Assembly: GCA_017417085.1 (NCBI GenBank) | Contig: JAFPZV010000056.1 | Coordinates: 1 to 12,752 of the forward strand | From: Deltaproteobacteria bacterium | GTDB lineage: Bacteria > Desulfobacterota > Desulfuromonadia > Desulfuromonadales > JAAYDE01 | Direction: 5' to 3' | DNA: 12,752 nt | Shown here: positions 1 to 6,409 of the stretch, piece by piece | How positions within the stretch are numbered: position 1 is the first letter of the stretch | How the letters are laid out: each line of letters begins with the position of its first letter | Program-made: the position numbers and the translations under genes | Notes under the pieces: model-generated | What the model saw: the letters and a program-made list of their open reading frames with translations, nothing else | Told to the model about the DNA's origin: nothing | Databases searched by the model: none

Positions 1-243
1 GAAAAAGGCTTCATTTTCGATGTGCGCCAAGCTCCCCGGAAAGTGCAGGAACAGGCCTGCGCCGCCGGACTCATTCCCTGGATCCCGGCGGATTTCCCAG
101 AGCTGCACAAAGAACCGGCCCCTCCCCCCAAACGACAAAGCAACAAGAAAAGTACTTCAAAAAAGACGTTGAAAAAGGAGCCTCCCCAAGACCAAGGCTC
201 CCTCTTTGAGGCCCTGCCCAACAAGGGGAAAGACAAAACCTGA
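1..243 (+). CDS. C-terminal part of an unrecognised protein (5' end outside window)
   Basis: The reading frame is open from base 1 and stops with TGA at 241-243, so about 80 C-terminal residues are visible and the start lies upstream of the window. I do not recognise the family. The first half (FDVRQAPRKVQEQACAAG, then LIPWIPADFPEL) looks like the end of a folded domain. The second half is a basic, proline- and lysine-rich, probably disordered tail (PPPKRQSNKKSTSKKTLKKE). Near the end is DQGSLFEAL, whose QGSLF pentapeptide (bases 193-207) resembles the beta sliding-clamp-binding motif QL(S/D)LF, typically found at the flexible ends of replication and repair proteins. That would suggest a DNA-metabolism enzyme, but this is inference from a five-residue motif. 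The gene converges on the nitroreductase and ends just before a bidirectional terminator. Confidence 0.75.
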   Translation, partial: EKGFIFDVRQAPRKVQEQACAAGLIPWIPADFPELHKEPAPPPKRQSNKKSTSKKTLKKEPPQDQGSLFEALPNKGKDKT

Positions 244-265
244 CGGTAAGCAAGAAAAATCGAAA

Positions 266-291
266 AGGGGCTGTTCTCAAAGACAGCCCCT
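266..291. terminator. bidirectional intrinsic terminator between convergent genes
   Basis: AGGGGCTGT (266-274) pairs perfectly with ACAGCCCCT (283-291), giving a 9-bp GC-rich stem with an 8-base loop. It is followed by TCTTCTT on the plus strand and, read on the minus strand, by CTTTTCGATTTTTC. It lies between the plus-strand stop at 243 and the minus-strand stop at 298, as expected for a shared terminator. Confidence 0.8.
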
Positions 292-297
292 CTTCTT

Positions 298-825
298 CTA
301 CTCCGCGTAGAACACCCGGCCCGGTATACGCGCCGGGGCTTCGGGAGCATCCCCTTCCGGGTAGCCCAGCACGCAGTGACCAATGCCCTCGTATTCGCCT
401 TCAATGCCCAGCTTTTTCAGGATGGCCCGTCCCTCTGCGCTTTCGAACTCCTCTTTGGCCCGGTGAATCCAGCATGAACCGATGCCCAGCGCATGGGCGG
501 CCAGCATCATATTGCCAATAACCAGACTGCCGTCATAGACAGGGGTCGGCGCGTTCCTGTCCGCCAGTACAATCAACACTACCGGCGCACCATAGAAAGG
601 ATCGAAGCCCGGTTCCCAACCGCCAATGGCACAGTTCATCTTGGAGAGGCGGTCACGCAGTTTTTTGTCCGTGACCGCGACGATGATGCTGGACTGGCTA
701 TCCCTGCCGCTTGCCGCCCAAAGCCCGGCTTCAATGATCTTGTCGATAGTTTCTTTGGGCAGCATATCTGGTTTGTATTGGCGTATGCTTCTTCTGGTTT
801 GCATGGCTGTCAGAATATTTTCCAT
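298..825 (-). CDS. nitroreductase family protein (FMN-dependent oxidoreductase)
   Basis: This 175-residue protein belongs to the nitroreductase family of small homodimeric flavoproteins that use NAD(P)H to reduce nitro groups, quinones or flavins in the cytoplasm; the actual substrate cannot be read from the sequence. Visible family marks are the FMN-phosphate-contacting RRSIR near residue 13, the PFYGAPVVLIVLAD strand, the helix DGSLVIGNMMLAAHALGIGSCW and the C-terminal GHCVLGYPEG. The start is set at the ATG at 823-825 because a strong AGGAGGTG (829-836 on the complement) sits three bases upstream. A longer frame beginning with TTG at 846 would place that ribosome site inside the gene, so I rejected it. 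The gene is divergent from the BOF-family gene across a possible shared control region. Confidence 0.9.
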   Translation of the reverse strand: MENILTAMQTRRSIRQYKPDMLPKETIDKIIEAGLWAASGRDSQSSIIVAVTDKKLRDRLSKMNCAIGGWEPGFDPFYGAPVVLIVLADRNAPTPVYDGSLVIGNMMLAAHALGIGSCWIHRAKEEFESAEGRAILKKLGIEGEYEGIGHCVLGYPEGDAPEAPARIPGRVFYAE

Positions 826-828
826 TTT

Positions 829-836
829 CACCTCCT
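829..836 (-). promoter_or_regulatory. Shine-Dalgarno site that fixes the nitroreductase start
   Basis: On the minus strand AGGAGGTG is followed by AAA and then ATG at 825. The match to the anti-SD sequence is near perfect and decides between ATG 825 and the longer TTG 846 frame. Confidence 0.85.
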
Positions 837-883
837 GATTTTTCAATAGAGATATCCTTTGAAAGAGTGAACGCCCCTAAAAC

Positions 884-912
884 TGGACAAGTATGATAGA
901 ATAAACTATAGA
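884..912 (+). promoter_or_regulatory. candidate promoter for the BOF-family gene
   Basis: TGGACA (884-889) and TATAGA (907-912) are separated by 17 bases. Transcription would start near 919, at the left edge of the palindrome at 918-944, leaving about 110 bases of leader. It overlaps the opposing promoter candidate, so the two genes could be co-regulated. Confidence 0.4.
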
Positions 913-934
913 AAGTTGCACAAATTCCCCTCAA
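905..934 (-). promoter_or_regulatory. candidate promoter for the nitroreductase gene
   Basis: On the minus strand TTGAGG (929-934) and TATAGT (905-910) are separated by 18 bases, a plausible sigma70-type pair. Transcription would start near 898, leaving about 70 bases of leader before the ATG. The -10 overlaps the plus-strand -10 candidate at 907-912. This is a motif match only. Confidence 0.4.
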
Positions 935-944
935 CGATTTGTGC
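918..944. promoter_or_regulatory. palindrome in the divergent promoter region (possible operator)
   Basis: GCACAAAT (918-925) is repeated as the perfect inverted copy ATTTGTGC (937-944) with 11 bases between. The half-site centres are 19 bases apart, about two helical turns, which suits a dimeric regulator. It covers the -35/spacer of the minus promoter candidate and the start site of the plus candidate. There is no following T-tract, so it is not a terminator. The regulator is unknown. Confidence 0.4.
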
Positions 945-1027
945 CTGCGCTAGCCCGCAAGATCAGTACGAACAAAACGGCTGAGCCAAGGCAAAACATA
1001 ACCGAGCATCAAAACAAGAAGGACATC

Positions 1028-1372
1028 ATGCGAACATTATCTCTTTTGACCATCCTGTTGACGCTGATCTTGGGCACATCCATTTCATCTATTGCATCTG
1101 ATGAACCGGTCACCTCAATACGAGAAGCTCTCAAGTCATCAAACGGCACTCCGGTCATACTCATAGGCAATGTATTGAGGGAAAAAGCTTGGGGATTTAC
1201 AAACTACTTCTTACACAATAAAACCGGTGATAAAATTGCCGTGGACATTGATGATAAAATATATCAGCTCGTCATCGTAACCCCCCAGGCCACGGTACGT
1301 ATCTGGGGCAAGGTGAATCGACGCATAGGCAGAGAGCCCATCATTGACGTGAAGCGACTGAAGATCCTTTAA
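1028..1372 (+). CDS. periplasmic BOF (YgiW/YdeI) OB-fold family protein
   Basis: This 114-residue secreted protein begins with a signal peptide: basic start MRT, a hydrophobic core of about 15 residues (LSLLTILLTLILG) and a likely cut after SSIA near residue 24. The rest matches the bacterial OB-fold (BOF, YgiW/YdeI) family, with the GTPVILIGNV strand, KIAVDID and IDVKRLKI at the end. Members are small periplasmic proteins linked to stress tolerance; they are thought to bind ligands, but their biochemistry is poorly defined. I chose the ATG at 1028 because it starts the signal peptide directly and AAGAAGG lies five bases upstream. A frame extended to 941 adds 29 polar residues that would bury the signal peptide. 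The gene is divergent from the nitroreductase and convergent with the carbamoyltransferase cassette. Confidence 0.85.
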   Translation: MRTLSLLTILLTLILGTSISSIASDEPVTSIREALKSSNGTPVILIGNVLREKAWGFTNYFLHNKTGDKIAVDIDDKIYQLVIVTPQATVRIWGKVNRRIGREPIIDVKRLKIL

Positions 1373-1426
1373 AAAGTGAGCTCCGTTCTGATAGCAATAC
1401 CTTATAGCTATAAAAATGGAGCCCAC
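1371..1426 (-). terminator. terminator of the carbamoyltransferase cassette
   Basis: Read on the minus strand, GTGGGCTCC (1426-1418) pairs with GGAGCTCAC (1384-1376), 9 bp with one G-U. An inner ATAGC/GCTAT stem (1411-1407 with 1395-1391) is nested inside, and TTTTT (1375-1371) follows. It lies about 50 bases downstream of the SGNH gene stop, and its T-tract reaches into the stop codon of the convergent BOF gene. A second inverted pair, CTGATAG (1388-1394) and CTATCAG (1426-1432), interleaves with it. Confidence 0.6.
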
Positions 1427-1473
1427 TATCAGATCAAGTACATCTGAACGGCCAAGAACATTTCCCCACGTTT

Positions 1474-3021
1474 TTACGGATTGACGCGCGGTGGTTCGGT
1501 CTCCTCTGTGGAAGCCGTTGCAGCTTTCACCGACTCCGATGGAGTTTCATGAGCTGGAGGCCCGGCATTCAAATCCCGTTTCAAAGATGATGCCCGCAGC
1601 AACGGTGCCAGCTCTTTGGCAAGAAAGTCCGCGACCACCTTGTGACCTTCCGGCGTCCAATGCTGATCATAGGTAAAATAGGTAGGCGTACCGTTTACGG
1701 TTTTTTCCCTCAATATGTCGGTCAGACTGAAAAACGGCATTCCTTTTTCCCTGCAGAATTCACGAAACACATTTTCACGCACTTCGGTGCCACGCTTCAA
1801 ATCTGCTCCCAGTTCCTGAGGTGCTGAAAGATGTTCGGTATGCAGCTTCATAAACGCATACAACTGCCGCGCATCTACCTGCTTCAGTATCTCGTCGATC
1901 AGTATATGTGGTTTATCCGGAGCATAGATGACGGCACACTGGATGCCATTCCTCTGGCAAAGCTGAAAAGCCTCCTCCATCAGACGAAAGGTTGCAGCAC
2001 AAGCCCGGGTCATGCGGAAACTGCTCTCCGTCACAAAGTGCTGCCGAAGCCGCTTCATGTCAAAAACATAGCCATAGGCACTACCCTCAGGAACCCGCAA
2101 AGGCAACCAGGAAACCGGATAGAGCCGATGCCGGGGATTGTGTACCGCCGGATCGTTGGCGAAACGTCTGCTCCCCGGTTTGGATAGCAACCGTACCATC
2201 ATGCTCTTGAAAAGACGGCGCAGCGGTGAAGTCCTGAACAGTTTTTCCATTCTGGAAACCTGTCTTTGCGGAGGCTGATCCACGGAGTGCGTCGTGACAA
2301 AATTCTCGTCGCGCAGATCATTGCCCTCATAGAGCAGGTACAGCACCACTTTGGGCTTGAGCGCAAGGCCAAAACGGCTCAAAACATCCAGATAGGTCAC
2401 CGGATTACCGCCAGACATGCCAAGATTGCACGTCACAAGCCCCAAATGTTGACCCAGCAACACCGGCCAGGGATGCTGATCGGAGACGCCGGACCCTTCG
2501 GCAAAAGAATCGCCGATAACAACCAGATCGGCCTGATCCAGAGTTTGGGAGTTGCGGAAACCACGCGCGTCGGTAGTCAGCGTGAACGGCACATCCGGAT
2601 GCCCGGCTTTTGCATCAGGATAGGTAAAAAGCGCTTCCGGACGATCATGAAAAACACCGCGATACACCTTGTTGGGCGCGCGATGATAGGAAGTCTCGCT
2701 ACCCACATAGAGCGTACGCTCTCCAAGACGCAAGGCCACATCTGCCGCAATCACTGTCACCAGCAACGCCAGCGCCACTGCTATTATCTTGAAAACACCT
2801 TGCCGCGAAATACTCCCCTTCCATTTCCAGACGGCAAAGAGTGCCGCCAACAGGAGTGGAGTAATCACAAACAGGAGCGTTGCCGCTTCCAAAGTGTAAC
2901 GTCCCAGCACAATTGGACGCTGTTGCGAAACCGCGTAGGCAAGATCGCTTTCATGCAGCCAGAGCGCAGCCAGTCCGGCCAGAAGCGCCACCGTCAGGGC
3001 AATTCTTACGAAGATTTTCAT
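1474..3021 (-). CDS. membrane-anchored SGNH/GDSL hydrolase-family protein
   Basis: This 515-residue protein is the last gene of the cassette. Three hydrophobic segments (about residues 4-22, 43-65 and 76-98) precede a large soluble domain that is probably extracytoplasmic. That domain has SGNH blocks in the usual order: VVIGDSFAEGSG with the nucleophile Ser about 172, NLGMSGGN with Gly about 201, YEGNDLRDE with Asn about 234, and YDQHWTPEGH with Asp about 452 and His about 454. The family contains esterases, lipases and the O-acetyltransfer partners of polysaccharide systems, so acyl transfer or de-esterification is possible; the substrate is unknown. The C-terminal 35 residues or so are low complexity, rich in Ser, Thr, Glu and Pro. 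The ATG at 3019-3021 puts the start at the first membrane segment, 8 bases after the DUF5989 stop; the longer frame to 3129 overlaps that gene and was rejected. No strong ribosome site is visible, so coupling is likely. Confidence 0.88.
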   Translation of the reverse strand: MKIFVRIALTVALLAGLAALWLHESDLAYAVSQQRPIVLGRYTLEAATLLFVITPLLLAALFAVWKWKGSISRQGVFKIIAVALALLVTVIAADVALRLGERTLYVGSETSYHRAPNKVYRGVFHDRPEALFTYPDAKAGHPDVPFTLTTDARGFRNSQTLDQADLVVIGDSFAEGSGVSDQHPWPVLLGQHLGLVTCNLGMSGGNPVTYLDVLSRFGLALKPKVVLYLLYEGNDLRDENFVTTHSVDQPPQRQVSRMEKLFRTSPLRRLFKSMMVRLLSKPGSRRFANDPAVHNPRHRLYPVSWLPLRVPEGSAYGYVFDMKRLRQHFVTESSFRMTRACAATFRLMEEAFQLCQRNGIQCAVIYAPDKPHILIDEILKQVDARQLYAFMKLHTEHLSAPQELGADLKRGTEVRENVFREFCREKGMPFFSLTDILREKTVNGTPTYFTYDQHWTPEGHKVVADFLAKELAPLLRASSLKRDLNAGPPAHETPSESVKAATASTEETEPPRVNP

Positions 3022-3029
3022 GGCATAGT

Positions 3030-3215
3030 TTAAAACAGGGGATAGATGAACGGTGCCAATGAGGAACCGCCCAGCAGCACCAGACATCCCAGCAGCGCCA
3101 TTACCAGCAGGATGGGAATGAGCCACCACTTCTTGTTGTAACGCAAAAATGCCACAAATTCGCTCGCCAATGAGGAGCGTTTCTGATGGGCCAACTGTTC
3201 AAAATCCTCGTTCAT
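3030..3215 (-). CDS. DUF5989 family small membrane protein
   Basis: This 61-residue protein has a charged N-terminus (MNEDFEQLAHQKRSS), the segment FLRYNKKWW, one transmembrane helix (about residues 33-52, LIPILLVMALLGCLVLLGG) and the end SSLAPFIYPLF. The basic-WW-helix-APFIY pattern is what I recall for DUF5989, which is commonly encoded between SxtJ-like and SGNH-like genes. No function is established. The charged FLRYNKKWW before the helix suggests an inside N-terminus and a role as a membrane adaptor, which is inference. It starts 21 bases after the SxtJ-like gene and stops 8 bases before the SGNH gene, indicating one transcript. Confidence 0.8.
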   Translation of the reverse strand: MNEDFEQLAHQKRSSLASEFVAFLRYNKKWWLIPILLVMALLGCLVLLGGSSLAPFIYPLF

Positions 3216-3236
3216 AAGCGCCTCAATCTCCCTGGT

Positions 3237-3656
3237 TTAAAACTGTTGAAAATAATCCTTGGCGGCGCGCGGTTTGCGGCACACCTGCCAGTAGGAGGAA
3301 ATGTCCGGCTGCCAGCCAAGATGAAGTTGATCGCGGTGGAGCAGATGAAACAACAAGCCCAGCGGCGTAAGAATACCAAAGTAGAAAAAGGCCAGCACTA
3401 CATAACTGACCAGCCAGCCTACCGGAAAACCTGCTAGCATCAGCGCAACATAAATCGGTTTCAGCAAGGCGGAACGGATGCGGCTGAGCAGATAAAGCGC
3501 CACACCTGTCATACAACAGACAACCAGCCCACGCAGACCAATTTTCCCCAGCCAGAGCAGCCCAAAACCAATGATGTTGGTCATGCAGAGCGCGATGTCT
3601 CCAAAATCCCGCAATTGCCCAGCGGAAGGATGCAAATTCAGGGAGATTAAGGCCAT
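3237..3656 (-). CDS. SxtJ-family membrane protein
   Basis: This is a 139-residue integral membrane protein with hydrophobic stretches at about residues 28-58 and 66-100 and a soluble tail ending in SYWQVCRKPRAAKDYFQQF. The tail pattern SYW...KDYFxQF and the position just after an SxtI-like carbamoyltransferase identify it as SxtJ-like, named after a saxitoxin-cluster protein of unknown function that accompanies SxtI. SxtJ-like proteins occur widely in bacteria that make no saxitoxin, so toxin synthesis should not be inferred. It may hold the carbamoyltransferase or its lipid-linked substrate at the membrane (inference). The ATG at 3656 follows GAGGAG by seven bases. It is 71 bases downstream of the carbamoyltransferase. 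Confidence 0.85.
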   Translation of the reverse strand: MALISLNLHPSAGQLRDFGDIALCMTNIIGFGLLWLGKIGLRGLVVCCMTGVALYLLSRIRSALLKPIYVALMLAGFPVGWLVSYVVLAFFYFGILTPLGLLFHLLHRDQLHLGWQPDISSYWQVCRKPRAAKDYFQQF

Positions 3657-3727
3657 TTTTTTCTCCTCGCTTTCCTGCTGTACAGCACGAACTCAAGATG
3701 TTCCGCGATTTTACGTTCTCCTGAAGT

Positions 3728-5572
3728 TCAATCCAGCTCGAACTGATTCATATACCGTTCCCTGTCTTGCCGATCTGCCGCCGTCTGTTCGGTCTTCAGC
3801 AACACGCAGGACTCCAACGCCAACACATCCATATCGGTCGCCAGAAAACAGCGCAAGGCGTCCGCAGGCGACTGCACAATCGGTTCTCCCCGGATGTTGA
3901 AGCTGGTGTTGATGACCAGCGGGCAACCGGTCTTGTCGAAAAAGCGCTTCAACAACCGGTAGTAGCGCCCATGCCGAACCGGATCGACGGTCTGCACCCG
4001 CGCGGAGTAATCGACATGCGTGATACCGGGCACCATACTGCGTTGCTTCTTCAAACGTTCCAAAATGGTTTTGCCGGCGTCAGAGGTTTCGGCATCCAGC
4101 CGCTGGTTTTCAGCCACCGGCGCCACCAGCAGCATATAAGGACTCTCTTCATGCAACTCAAAGAACTCTTCCGTGTGTTCCCGCAGTACACTGGGAGCAA
4201 AAGGCCGAAACGACTCGCGAAACTTGATTTTCAGATTCATGCGTGACTGCATGTCCGCCACTCGTGCATCCCCCAGGATGCTGCGTCCGCCCAGGGCGCG
4301 CGGTCCGAATTCCATCCGGCCATGAAACCAGCCGACCACCTGTCCCTGCGCAATTGCCTCGGCCACCCGCTCCAAAAGAGCATCCTCATCGGAATAAAAA
4401 TGATACACCGCGCCCCTGGCGTCCAGCAAACGACGAATTTCCCTGTCGGAATATTCGGAGCCCAAAAAGGATCCGAACTGGCGATCGTTTTTATTATCGG
4501 AGGAACGGCCGTTGCCCAAAAGCTGATGATGCACAAACAGCGCCGCGCCAAGAGCGCCTCCGGCATCACCCGCGGCGGGTTGAATCCAGATCTTGTCGAA
4601 CAGGCGTTCACGCAAAATGCGACCGTTGCCGCAGCAGTTGAGCGCCACGCCGCCGGCCATGACCAGATTGGCGAGTCCGGTTGTTTCGCGCGTGAAACGG
4701 GCGATACGCAGCATAATCTCTTCTGTAACGCTCTGGATGGAAGCAGCCAGATCCATTTCCCGCTGGGTGATGGGCGATTCCGGCGTCCGCCGCGGTCCAT
4801 CGAACAGACGGGCAAATTTTCGCCCCACCATGACATCGGAATAGCAGTAGGCGAAATACTCCATGTTGAGCCGAAACGACCCGTCTTTTTTAATATCAAT
4901 CAAATGCTTCAGAATCTTGTCCCGATAGACAGGTTTGCCATAGGGCGCCAAGCCCATTAGTTTGTACTCGCCGGAATTGACCTTGAAGCCGGTAAAATAG
5001 GTAAAGGCCGAGTAGAGCAGTCCCAGCGAGTGTGGAAAACGCAACTCGTAGAGCAACTTGAGGGTATTGCCCCGTCCTACACCAATACTGGTGGTGGTCC
5101 ACTCTCCGACACCGTCCAGCGTAACAATGGCTGCCTCATTAAAGGGCGAGGGGAAAAAGGCACTGGCGGCGTGCGACTCGTGATGCGCCGTAAAGATGTA
5201 TTTGCCCGTAAACGGCGTACCAAGCGCACGATCCAGTTCACGAGGGATATGCAACCTTTCCCTGATCCACTTGGGGGCTGCCATCAAAAACTGCCGGAAC
5301 CCCCAAGGAGCGAAAGCCAGTTCGGTCTCTATGAGCCGATCAAATTTTTGCAGCGGTTTTTCGTAGAAAACCACGTAGGAAAGCCGGGAGGCATCAATGC
5401 CGGCTTCGCGCAGACAAGAGGCGATAGCATGAACCGGCATGGCGGCATCGTGCTTTTTGCGGGTAAAACGCTCTTCCTGAGCCGCAGCGACAAGACGACC
5501 ATCGCGCAGAAGAGCCGCAGCACTATCGTGATATAAACCCGAAATTCCCAGAATGAATGTGGGCGTGGACAA
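3728..5572 (-). CDS. O-carbamoyltransferase (NodU/CmcH/SxtI family)
   Basis: This 614-residue enzyme is predicted to use carbamoyl phosphate and ATP, via carbamoyl-adenylate, to carbamoylate a hydroxyl group of a sugar or small molecule. The N-terminal Kae1-like domain begins FILGISGLYHDSAAALL and carries the metal-site motif HHESH (residues 130-134), LDGVGEW with Asp 153, and GGVALNCCGNG. The C-terminal YrdC-like domain has the family signature GRMEFGPRALGGRSIL (about 418-432), RESFRPFAPSVL and VINTSFNIRGEPI (about 553-565). The length fits the family. The start is a TTG at 5570-5572 with AAGGAAAGG about seven bases upstream, giving the usual short lead into FILGIS; the longer GTG frame (5623) has no ribosome site. 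It is the first gene of the cassette with SxtJ, DUF5989 and SGNH genes. The accepted substrate cannot be told from the sequence. Confidence 0.93.
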   Translation of the reverse strand: MSTPTFILGISGLYHDSAAALLRDGRLVAAAQEERFTRKKHDAAMPVHAIASCLREAGIDASRLSYVVFYEKPLQKFDRLIETELAFAPWGFRQFLMAAPKWIRERLHIPRELDRALGTPFTGKYIFTAHHESHAASAFFPSPFNEAAIVTLDGVGEWTTTSIGVGRGNTLKLLYELRFPHSLGLLYSAFTYFTGFKVNSGEYKLMGLAPYGKPVYRDKILKHLIDIKKDGSFRLNMEYFAYCYSDVMVGRKFARLFDGPRRTPESPITQREMDLAASIQSVTEEIMLRIARFTRETTGLANLVMAGGVALNCCGNGRILRERLFDKIWIQPAAGDAGGALGAALFVHHQLLGNGRSSDNKNDRQFGSFLGSEYSDREIRRLLDARGAVYHFYSDEDALLERVAEAIAQGQVVGWFHGRMEFGPRALGGRSILGDARVADMQSRMNLKIKFRESFRPFAPSVLREHTEEFFELHEESPYMLLVAPVAENQRLDAETSDAGKTILERLKKQRSMVPGITHVDYSARVQTVDPVRHGRYYRLLKRFFDKTGCPLVINTSFNIRGEPIVQSPADALRCFLATDMDVLALESCVLLKTEQTAADRQDRERYMNQFELD

Positions 5573-5640
5573 AACGGTTTCCTTTCCTTCAAAGAAGAGA
5601 AATTGGGAAAAACTGCCAGGCACATCTCAAGGAACGATTC

Positions 5641-5675
5641 ATAAGAAAATACCACCATACAAGCATGGTGGCATT
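5641..5675 (-). terminator. terminator of tRNA-Arg
   Basis: On the minus strand, immediately after the tRNA, AATGCCACCAT (5675-5665) pairs with ATGGTGGTATT (5658-5648), 11 bp with one G-U and a 6-base loop, followed by a T-rich tail (TTTTCTTAT). It insulates the tRNA from the downstream carbamoyltransferase cassette. No convincing promoter for the cassette was found in the remaining 65 bases or so; TTGAGA near 5620 has no good -10 partner. Confidence 0.75.
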
Positions 5676-5686
5676 GCCGTGACATC

Positions 5687-5763
5687 TGGCGGCCCCGGCG
5701 CGACTCGAACGCGCGGCCTACCGCTTAGGAGGCGGTCGCTCTATCCGCCTGAGCTACGGGGCC
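5687..5763 (-). tRNA. tRNA-Arg, anticodon CCU
   Basis: The 77-base minus-strand sequence folds as a full cloverleaf: acceptor GGCCCCG/CGGGGCC, D arm GCTC/GAGC, anticodon stem ACCGC/GCGGT with loop CTCCTAA (anticodon CCT in DNA), and T arm GCGCG-TTCGAGT-CGCGC. The discriminator is G and the CCA end is encoded. It reads AGG arginine codons. It lies 58 bases downstream of yqaA on the same strand and is followed by its own terminator. Confidence 0.96.
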
Positions 5764-5821
5764 CAAAAACGATGAGAAAATATTCTTTGCTTTTTCAAAA
5801 AACCTTTTACGCCACCCTGCC

Positions 5822-6409
5822 CTACATCACAACCTTTATCAGCCAGAAACCGGCCAGCAGCAGAATCATCAGGGCCCAGGCCAGCCAGTTCAGATAACGG
5901 TCAATAAAGCTCCGGACCGGCGCGCCAAAACAGTATATCAAACCACCGACGGCAAAAAAACGCAAACTCCGGCCCACAAGAGAAGCCGCAAAAAACGGCG
6001 CAAAGGCAATGTGAAACACGCCGGCGCCAATTGTGAACACCTTGTAGGGGATTGGCGTAAAACCGGCGAAAAACACTATCCAGAAATTGTACTTCTCAAA
6101 CAGCGCCTGAACAGCACCAAAGCGCTCCGGGGTAAAACCGGGGATATAGGAAAAAAAATACGCCGAAACCATATCCCAGAGTGCGGCTCCGATAAAATAG
6201 CCCAGCACTCCGCCCAAAACCGAAGCGATGGAACAGATAAAAGCGTAGTACAAAGAACGTTTGGGACGGCCCAAAGCCAGCGCCATCAACAACACATCCG
6301 GCGGAACCGGGAAAAAGGACGACTCGGCGAAGGACATGGCAAACAGCGCCGGTACTCCATAGGGCGTGGAGGCCCAATGCAATATCCAGTCGTACAGACG
6401 TTTCAGCAT
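5822..6409 (-). CDS. yqaA: YqaA-family (DedA/SNARE-associated superfamily) inner-membrane protein
   Basis: This is a 195-residue integral membrane protein. The segment PALFAMSFAESSFFPVPPDVLLMALALG is the family hallmark: a re-entrant-like stretch with an acidic residue and a PVPPD turn. It is followed by LGGVLGYFIGAALWD, FFAGFTPIPYKVFTIGAG, which carries the conserved T-P-x-P-Y-K, and hydrophobic segments up to the C-terminus. The DedA superfamily is associated with membrane homeostasis and lipid flipping; the YqaA branch itself has no firm function. Its ATG overlaps the pcm stop by seven bases (ATGCTGA), so the two are almost certainly co-translated. The TPIPYK motif and length fit YqaA rather than true DedA. 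Confidence 0.88.
   Translation of the reverse strand: MLKRLYDWILHWASTPYGVPALFAMSFAESSFFPVPPDVLLMALALGRPKRSLYYAFICSIASVLGGVLGYFIGAALWDMVSAYFFSYIPGFTPERFGAVQALFEKYNFWIVFFAGFTPIPYKVFTIGAGVFHIAFAPFFAASLVGRSLRFFAVGGLIYCFGAPVRSFIDRYLNWLAWALMILLLAGFWLIKVVM

Noticed and set aside
329..339. CGCGCCGGGGC, an 11-base match to the tRNA-Arg 3' end, as a possible attachment site
   Set aside because: It lies inside the nitroreductase coding sequence, is short and GC-rich, does not include the CCA end, and there is no integrase.
2266..3033. 255-codon plus-strand frame opposite the SGNH gene
   Set aside because: Antisense to a protein with intact SGNH catalytic motifs; the product has no recognisable domain.
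5599..5623. sigma54-like TGGCA near the carbamoyltransferase start
   Set aside because: The -12 TTGC element is missing at the required spacing.
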